Shown here: piece after piece, positions 59,301-64,000 of the stretch | How the letters are laid out: each line of letters starts with the position of its first letter | Numbering within the stretch: the stretch's first letter is position 1 | Source: Mermis nigrescens | Taxonomy: Eukaryota > Nematoda > Enoplea > Mermithida > Mermithidae | DNA length: 64,000 nucleotides | NCBI GenBank assembly: GCA_036768485.1 | Contig: JAVLUZ010000339.1 | Span: forward strand, 535,001-599,000 | Direction of reading: 5' to 3' | Notes under the pieces: model-generated | The model's input: only the letters and a program-made list of their open reading frames with translations | The model's database searches: none | What the model was told of the DNA's origin: nothing | Translations under genes and position numbers: made by a program

Positions 59301-59807
59301 CCTTTGAAGGGTTTAAAAGAGGCGAATAATCGTCAAAATAATGTTTTTTGGCTGTTTTAGCTATGTGTATTTTTTTAAGGACGTAAAAACAAAATTTCGG
59401 AAAAAAATAATGATTGAAGAGATTGAGATTGAGACTGAGAAAAGATGAAGAAAAGATCAAAGTATGGGCGCGAAGCACCGAAAAGTTTGATTCCTTGAAA
59501 CAAACGGATGGGTAAAAACGCTCACATCAGCTCCTTTCTACGAATTTTTCGAAAAATCACCAATTGTTGATAATTTATTATTATTTTTTACTATCATTAT
59601 AATTAATGTTATCATTCTTATTGTCATTAACATTATTATCATTATTTTTTATTTGTTTATGTTGATTTTCAGGCGACAAAAAACGAATTTAAGAGGCCAA
59701 CCTCCGCGTCGAGACTGCCGACCCCCAGAAGTCGGTTACCAGTGCCCGGTGGAAAGTCCAGTCTACCTCTTAAATTAGCTGTTCCTGTGTCAAGGCCTAG
59801 TTGGTAA
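47391..59807 (+). CDS. SLAIN (family; no specific orthologue assigned): SLAIN-motif microtubule plus-end protein, complete, 8 coding exons
   Basis: Spliced model: 47391-47695, 48806-48942, 49864-49977, 50089-50307, 51526-51603, 53710-53850, 58685-58884, 59673-59807. Every exon is bounded by AG/GT and the junction phases (2,1,1,1,1,1,0) agree throughout, giving 442 codons plus TAA. Seen: an acidic, Ser/Thr-rich N-terminus; DDQSWLC across the exon 1/2 junction (about residues 98-104), then ILDWLYKDL and ATRLDQI (about 115-142), which match the SLAIN core; QKSMPNLL near residue 336; a basic Pro-rich tail with three SxLP motifs (S411, S418, S427). Vertebrate SLAIN1/2 are about 570-580 residues, so this copy is shorter. 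Family knowledge: SLAIN proteins track growing microtubule ends, bind EB1, CLIP-170 and ch-TOG, and promote polymerisation. The ATG at 47391 is chosen because it opens exon 1 and has GCC after it; an upstream non-coding exon is possible. Introns 4-7 are full of transposons. Confidence 0.88.
47770..48010 (-). mobile_element. Family P-like MITE in SLAIN intron 1
   Basis: A GGGGG/CCCCC-flanked body ending GCTGTTACGTGTATG near 47975, as in the P copies. Confidence 0.4.
48806..48942 (+). CDS. SLAIN gene exon 2, carrying the SLAIN core motif
   Basis: The 137-nt exon follows AACAG and precedes GTATGA. It completes the split TGG codon of exon 1 and reads WLCAAPGEAR, then LDWLYKDL, then a basic helix ending ATRLDQILHSN. 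The second WLY and the RLDQ end are the strongest family signals. The frame is closed in the unspliced genomic reading, which supports splicing rather than a longer exon 1. Confidence 0.87.
49396..49649 (+). mobile_element. Family A MITE in SLAIN intron 2
   Basis: CATACGTGGGC to CCAGGTGTG; flanks ATGGGGGT and ACGGGGGT (7/8). Confidence 0.88.
50389..50600 (+). mobile_element. Family P-like MITE in SLAIN intron 4
   Basis: CATACATATAACAGGGGTTT at the left; GAGCCGTTACATTATGATG at the right. Confidence 0.45.
50928..51344 (+). mobile_element. Family F MITE, intact 417-bp reference copy
   Basis: CACGGTTGTTTTTTGTATTC to TGTACAAAAAAAAACACTG with perfect GTCACAAT duplications (50920-50927, 51345-51352). 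Each end carries a pair of GTACAAAGAC words and a CTTTGTACATGTACAAA palindrome. It lies 181 bp before exon 5 of the SLAIN gene. Confidence 0.92.
51669..52139. mobile_element. TIR element CCGGTGTCA...TGACACCGG in SLAIN intron 5
   Basis: CCGGTGTCACG at the left and CCTGACACCGG at the right; GC-richer than the flanks. Contains a perfect 9-bp hairpin at 51956-51977. No clear duplication; no coding frame. Confidence 0.5.
52149..52580 (+). repeat. 46-bp minisatellite, about nine units, in SLAIN intron 5
   Basis: Units start TAATCGTAGGATA near 52150, 52196, 52241, 52286, 52352, 52398, 52446, 52491 and 52537. Each has ACAGTTTAAACGAA and GTTGCAAAGCTTAA. One unit has an extra ~20 bp. Confidence 0.85.
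52765..52963. mobile_element. Family N-type short hAT-like element
   Basis: CAGGGCTGTATATAAC to GGATACGGGCCTG; flanks TCCGTACA and TATGTACA (6/8). Confidence 0.65.
53068..53450. mobile_element. Family L block in SLAIN intron 5
   Basis: CAGCATGGGAATTCTGGGGG, then ACGTCAAAAACACTGTTTTT and GGTGCGGAGCGCCGAAAATT. Same order at 5515-5720 and 59255-59500. Confidence 0.5.
54011..54255 (-). mobile_element. Family A MITE in SLAIN intron 6
   Basis: CATACCTGGGCGTGG to GCCCACCTATG; flanks ATAGTAGT and GTAGTAGT (7/8). Confidence 0.88.
55185..57053. mobile_element. V7: hAT-type element with inverted CTCGGC-word termini
   Basis: Left TAGGGATCGGACGAGG, right CCTCGTCCGATCCCTA, perfect GCTCAAAG duplications (55177-55184, 57054-57061). 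A family I element is nested inside. Confidence 0.92.
55448..56526. mobile_element. Family I element with 18-bp inverted VNTR arms, copy 2
   Basis: GATTGTGTCTC to GAGACATCACC, perfect GATTAAAG duplications (55440-55447, 56527-56534). The left arm has about 14 units; the right arm (56410-56515) has about six. The interior is colinear with 8345-9000. Confidence 0.9.
57113..57366 (-). mobile_element. Family A MITE inside family J
   Basis: CATACCTGGGCGTGG to GCCCACCTATT; flanks CTAATACC and GTAATACC (7/8). Confidence 0.85.
57500..58640. other. Intron 6 DNA of the SLAIN gene with family N sequence
   Basis: 57500-57700 is colinear with the N block at 3824. Hairpin words GGCGCGAAGCGCC (57819) and GGCGCTAAGCGTC (58296) are present. 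The rest is unassigned. Confidence 0.4.
58685..58884 (+). CDS. SLAIN gene exon 7 (KSMPNL motif), alternative acceptor possible
   Basis: The exon reads EIGLQKSMPNLLDVN then a Ser/Asn-rich linker and ends before GTAAAC. In vertebrate SLAIN proteins a related RRSMPNL motif sits in the C-terminal half. Two acceptors fit: TATCGAAG before 58685, or GACTCAG before 58658. They are 27 nt apart and in frame, so use of the upstream one adds nine residues (451 in total). The upstream site has the better pyrimidine run; sequence alone does not decide. Confidence 0.8.
59200..59242 (+). repeat. (ATT)n/(ATC)n microsatellite in SLAIN intron 7
   Basis: Runs of ATT then ATC. A second looser run of ATT/ATC words fills 59575-59650, just before the last exon. 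Confidence 0.8.
59673..59807 (+). CDS. SLAIN gene last exon: basic tail with three SxLP motifs
   Basis: The exon follows TTTTCAG and ends in TAA. It encodes 44 residues: RPTSASRLPTPRSRLPVP, then a GGKSSLP segment and a Lys/Arg/Pro tail ending SRPSW. [ST]x[IL]P in a basic Pro-rich setting is the known EB1-family binding motif; three copies lie within 20 residues. No clear AATAAA is seen between the stop and the transposon that begins 98 bp downstream. Confidence 0.85.
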   Translation, partial: ATKNEFKRPTSASRLPTPRSRLPVPGGKSSLPLKLAVPVSRPSW

Positions 59808-59904
59808 ATATAAGAACGATGTACATTTATCAAATTTCTATTGGCCGCCTAAAATGATATTTTTATAATTTTTCTTTATTTCGTGATTTTTTAGATGTCT
59901 TACT

Positions 59905-61664
59905 CAGTGATCGTACGGGGACCCCGACCCCGACCCCGACCCCGAAAAACCCCGGCCTAAACCCCGACCCCGACCCCCGACCGGGGGCATGATTTTTCGA
60001 GTCGGGGTTGAACTTTTTCGGGGGTGAAATATAACATTTTATTTGTTGGTACATAGAAGAATTGTATAAATAACAAATAAATTCGGAACAAGGACGATTC
60101 ATTCACCAGCAAAATTAATATGTTAAACTCGACACTCGCAATATTTCATAAAAAGTAAGCCTGGTCGCCATGTTGTTATGACGTGTACATACATGTTCGC
60201 ATATTTTCCATTTTGAAGTGCGCCGAAATTGCTGCGGAATCACAGGCGTAGCCGGGGGGAATGGAGGCACATGCCGCCCGGAATTTTTCAGAAATTATGT
60301 TGATTTTTCTGGCGCAATGTGTCCAGAACATTGAGTTTAAAAAGGCACACACGTCAAAATAATCCGGCGCTTCGCGCCGAGTCATTATTATTTATTGTTA
60401 TACAGATCCAATGAATTTAAAAGCTTGAATCTGTTAAAATAATCCAGCACTTCGCAGCACTTTAATGATTTAATGCACTATTAGTTCATTGAATGAAAAT
60501 GCACATGCTTGTTGAACATAATAGTAAAAGTGCGAAAATGTTTGCGTACCAATTTGTCTATTCTCTGCTTTGTTTATCTTTCTTTACAAGGACACATAAT
60601 TCTATTTTAAATGAAAGGAAATGCCAAATTTTCTTGTGTTTTTGCGCATTTTCTGTTTTCTGAACTAGTTCATAAGAAGGCCACAAATGGGCCTGAAAAT
60701 GGTAAGAACAAAATTCTCATTGATACATCTTTCAATGACTTATTGGTTGCGACCCGTTGCTGCGCTACATACTTAGCCAAGGTCGAAAAACGCATTTCAG
60801 CTCAGAAGTTTTGTGCAGTGGTGTTCATCAATTTTAAGTTTTTTTTGACTTAATTCAGAACCGAGATTTTGCCGATTTGCGGAAATTTTAACTTTACTAA
60901 TTAAAAATTAGAGTGCTTTTTTACAAAATTTTCGGGGGTTCTGCTCTGGACCTCGCTGGTGGCGCTTGAGCGCGCCACCCCAGACCCCCAGCCGTACAAT
61001 CTCGTTCTACATGTTAAAAGAGATTTTTAGGAGGACAGAAAAGGTAAAAGGATTAGGAATTTTTAAAAATTTTCGGCGCTTCGCGCCGCAATTAGTTTAT
61101 CTGTGCTGTATGATTTAAGCGGTATAAATTGAGTTTAAAGATTAAAAACGTCAAAATTTTCCTGCGCTTAGCACCGTCGATTATTGTCTTAGAGCGGTAA
61201 AATATGACTGAATTTCTTGATGCTTTGCGCCACTTATGATTTTCGAACTGTTTGTCATTAAAAAGGCGTAAATTCTACATGAAAACGGTAAAAATTTCGA
61301 AAATTTCCGGCGCTTCGCGCCATTGGCTCCTCTACAATCAGTGCGCCATAGAAAACCGTTATGAAAAAACTGTGGAAGAATACGAAAAAGCGAGAGCGAT
61401 TAGTGATTAAAATTGAAAGTAATGCTAAATTGCTAAAACCATGCTTGAACTTGGAATGAAAATAAAATGTTGAACATAACCAGCTTTATTAGAATGCTGT
61501 ACAAACAAGTGAAGGTATCGTTTTTATCCTTTTCAAATTGGTATGTAATCATGCAATGTTGATTGTTAATCTTCAACCCCGACCCCGACCCCGAAAACCG
61601 GGGTTTTTCATTCCCCGACCCCGACCCCGATCGGGGTCGAAAATCTGACCCCGTACGATCACTG
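59905..61664. mobile_element. V8: hAT-type element with inverted CCCCGA-word termini
   Basis: Left CAGTGATCGTACGGGG, right CCCCGTACGATCACTG, perfect GTCTTACT duplications (59897-59904, 61665-61672). CCCCGA words fill 59919-59990 and 61576-61645. The interior matches V4 in reverse. It begins 98 bp after the SLAIN stop codon and may lie in or beyond the 3' UTR. Confidence 0.92.
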
Positions 61665-61767
61665 GTCTTACTATATAATCGTTAATTAACACTAAAGAAA
61701 TAGTTTTATTTGATATAAGTGAAATGTGTAAAGCATTTTACATTTTATTTTGATAAACACGCATATG

Positions 61768-62374
61768 CAGGGTCGACATTGGCCAAAAATAATTGGTTGT
61801 ATAAAGAACGGATATGTGATTTGCAATAATTTTCGGCCGTCACTGATCATAATTTATCAAATTTTTACGTCGCTTCGCGCCAGATAATACATATTAATGA
61901 CATTTATTTACTTTATTTGCGACCGGGAAGCCATTTTATGCTCATGGAATAGCTTCCAAAACAATTTCAAGAGCAGAAACGACTATTTCAGCATAAATTT
62001 CTTCCATTTTCGAGCATAACTTATAGAAAATTTTCGACGTTCAGCGTCAAATGCTACAAACACAGTAAATTTATCTGTAAATTAAGGTTCTAAATGTCCT
62101 TCAGCCTAAATTTCACAGATTTTTCGGCGCTGCGAGCTGGATTGTCGCTATAGTGAAAGGAATTTAATGATTTTTTCGCTTAAATTGTCGAAAATTTCAA
62201 CATTTTTTGAACAAATGTTGCGCCGAAAGTAATTTTAAATAAAAATAGACAATGCAAAAGGCCGAAAACACGCTATTTCGCATGTGAGGGGCCAATTTTC
62301 GGACCTATTTTGACTGTTTTTGGAAAAATTGGGGCACCGCCCGCCCCCTTAGGAAAATCCTAGATTCGCCACTG
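61768..62374 (+). mobile_element. Family G element, unfilled 607-bp copy
   Basis: CAGGGTCGACATTGGCC to GATTCGCCACTG; flanks CGCATATG and CACATACG (6/8). This copy lacks F and A insertions and shows the basic G layout. Confidence 0.78.
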
Positions 62375-62864
62375 CACATACGGTTGCTGTTCAATAACAA
62401 TAGAAAAATTTCATAGATAAGTTTAGTGAATTATTTGCAAGCAACGTGTCTTATTGTAAGCTATAAGTTTTAAAATAAACTGTTCTGTTAAGGATTCGAG
62501 TGTAATTCTGGGGGTCTAATTCCCTCTCAAGCCTTCATGCTCATCTGTATATATAAGTGATATCGGGTTCGAGTACTGAAAAAAATCAATAATAATCGAG
62601 TTTTTTGCGATTTTGCCCCATTAAAACTCGCCGGAATTGAATTTTCAAAGTAAATTTTCGTTTTTAGCGATTTTAAAGGTCGTATATTGAGATTGATAAA
62701 AATAATCTAAAATTAGTATTTTTTGCTCCCAAACGGTCAATTTTTCGGCAGTTTTTTGACCAGTAAAATTTATGGACCCTCTTAATTCAGGCCGTCCGTG
62801 CACTGGTACGTATGACTCAAATTTTTGGCCCAATGAATCGTTACGTCCTGATGTAATGTACAAC

Positions 62865-63041
62865 CATACATGTAATGGCTCAAAAGTGAGGGGGTCCTTG
62901 GCTATTTTTAGAGGGGTAAGTGACCTTTTTCGGCCAAAAACGGCCCAAAACTTTGATATTTTCCAGAATTTTCTAGCTTTGGGGGATGGGGAGGGTGGCC
63001 GACTTTGGGTGGGGGATCCCCATCCCCCTGTTACATGTATG
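62865..63041 (+). mobile_element. Family P MITE, best-delimited copy
   Basis: CATACATGTAATGGC to GTTACATGTATG; flanks TGTACAAC and TGTGCAAC (7/8). Hence P is an 8-bp-duplicating, hAT-like family. Confidence 0.82.
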
Positions 63042-63289
63042 TGTGCAACCCATACTACGTTTCATTTAGCTCATTCGGTAGGCCAACCAGATCGGATTTG
63101 AGCCGAACATGCACTAGCATGAAGGACAGTTGGAAAGAGGGCTGCATTTGAATCAATAACGGTCTTATTTGGCTGGATAAAAGAAGCATTTTTCTGTTCT
63201 CCGTCTATTTATTGAGACGAAGTCGGCATTTTTCTTCGAACGTGTTCGTAACAGTTCGGTAACTCGGTCAAAAGCTATTGTTTTCGATA

Positions 63290-63480
63290 TATGTACATTT
63301 AACAGGGGTATAGGATCTCGTTTCCCAGAAAAATCGGTCACCCCAGCCAGACTGAAATTATTCACCCCCCCCCAATTTTTGGCAAAAACTTGCATGCATA
63401 TTTAGGCAATTTTTATGTATTTTTTGCCATTTTTGGCCAAAACTAAATCAGTTAACATCTTTGTATATAAAAGGGGATGA
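63290..63480 (+). mobile_element. Family P-like MITE, diverged
   Basis: TATGTACATTTAACAGGGG start; C-rich middle and CATTTTTGGCCAAAACT as in other P copies. A further diverged copy may fill 63715-63960. Confidence 0.4.
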
Positions 63481-63489
63481 GGTGCACAC

Positions 63490-63706
63490 CGTAGGTGGGC
63501 AGCACGGAAATTCTGGGGGTGCACAGGTCTAAAAGTGGTCCTAAAAATGGTAGTATGGCGAAAAAATCATTTTTCAACGTTCCTCATCAAGCACTATCTA
63601 TTGGCATCAAAAAATTGCTAAAAAACAAAAAAATTTCACAGAATTCAATTGTGGGGTATTCGGCCTTCTGGGGGTGTATACCCTAAACTCCCCACGCCTG
63701 CGTGTG
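63490..63706 (+). mobile_element. Family A MITE, last copy
   Basis: CGTAGGTGGGC to GCCTGCGTGTG; flanks GTGCACAC and GTGCACGT (6/8). Confidence 0.82.
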
Positions 63707-64000
63707 GTGCACGTCCGAAGTTGGTCTTTCACCATCCAACAAAGTCAGAAATTCCCCAGTCCTGATTTTCGGCAAAAACTTGCGTTTTCGGTCATTTCAT
63801 AGGCTTTTTGTCCCTTTTTTGGTCAAAAATTGAAGGTTATTTACCCCATCGTAAAACTTTCTACTGCCGCATAAACCAAATTTCGAGTTGGGTCGCGTCT
63901 GGTTGACCCCCTAGAAATACGTATTTTTTCCTCCCAAATTTTAGAGCAATTACATGTTTGGTTTTCGCTAATTCACCCTGAAACCCGCGCCTTTAAAATG

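Noticed and set aside
63064..63130. tRNA gene suggested by TTAGCTCATTCGGTAG
   Set aside because: No B box or acceptor stem follows at the right distance.

Overview
The window is animal nuclear DNA from an AT-rich, transposon-dense invertebrate-type genome; the species cannot be named from the sequence. Coding exons are short, are bounded by GT/AG introns of 0.1-4.8 kb, and stand out from the background by their higher GC. There is no sign of bacterial, organellar or viral gene organisation. Most long open frames are accidental or belong to decayed mobile elements.

Two host genes are visible, both on the + strand. (1) About 1.0-7.5 kb holds the 3' part of an unrecognised gene (exons 1026-1159 and 3138-3273, then a terminal exon at 7372). 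(2) 47391-59807 is a complete eight-exon gene for a SLAIN-motif protein, a microtubule plus-end regulator family of animals. All seven introns keep the reading frame, giving about 442 residues with a SLAIN core, a KSMPNL motif and a basic tail carrying three SxLP (EB-binding type) motifs.

The 40 kb between them, and the large introns, are almost solid nested transposons. Remnants of Jockey/CR1-type LINEs lie at 11.1-11.4 + 18.1-18.8 kb (one copy split by 6.6 kb of insertions), 20.6-21.7, 22.9-29.0 (APE-RT type) and 29.1-29.5 kb. A broken Merlin (ISXO2-like) transposase lies at 30.0-36.1 kb on the minus strand and hosts insertions nested four deep. Many non-autonomous DNA elements were delimited by terminal inverted repeats and target duplications read directly from the sequence.

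The most striking pattern is a set of eight hAT-type elements (V1-V8; seven have perfect 8-bp duplications). Each ends in TAG/CAG...CTA/CTG, and each has subterminal regions built from a short GC-rich word repeated many times in inverted orientation. The words are GATCTG, GGCCGG, CGGAGC, GGCCC-type, GACCCG, CTCGGC (two elements) and CCCCGA. Two pairs share homologous interiors although their terminal words differ, so the words appear to turn over faster than the rest of the element. The same inverted-VNTR design appears in elements of other types (18-bp units; a 59-bp unit; a GGCGCCAAA word).

Other layers include an abundant ~250-bp hAT-like MITE (family A) with 8-bp duplications, a 417-bp hAT-like MITE (family F) rich in TTTGTACATGTACAAAG palindromes, a small hairpin word GGCGC-TTC-GCGCC scattered some 35 times, and several tandem arrays (46-bp, ~270-bp, ~160-bp, 20-bp).
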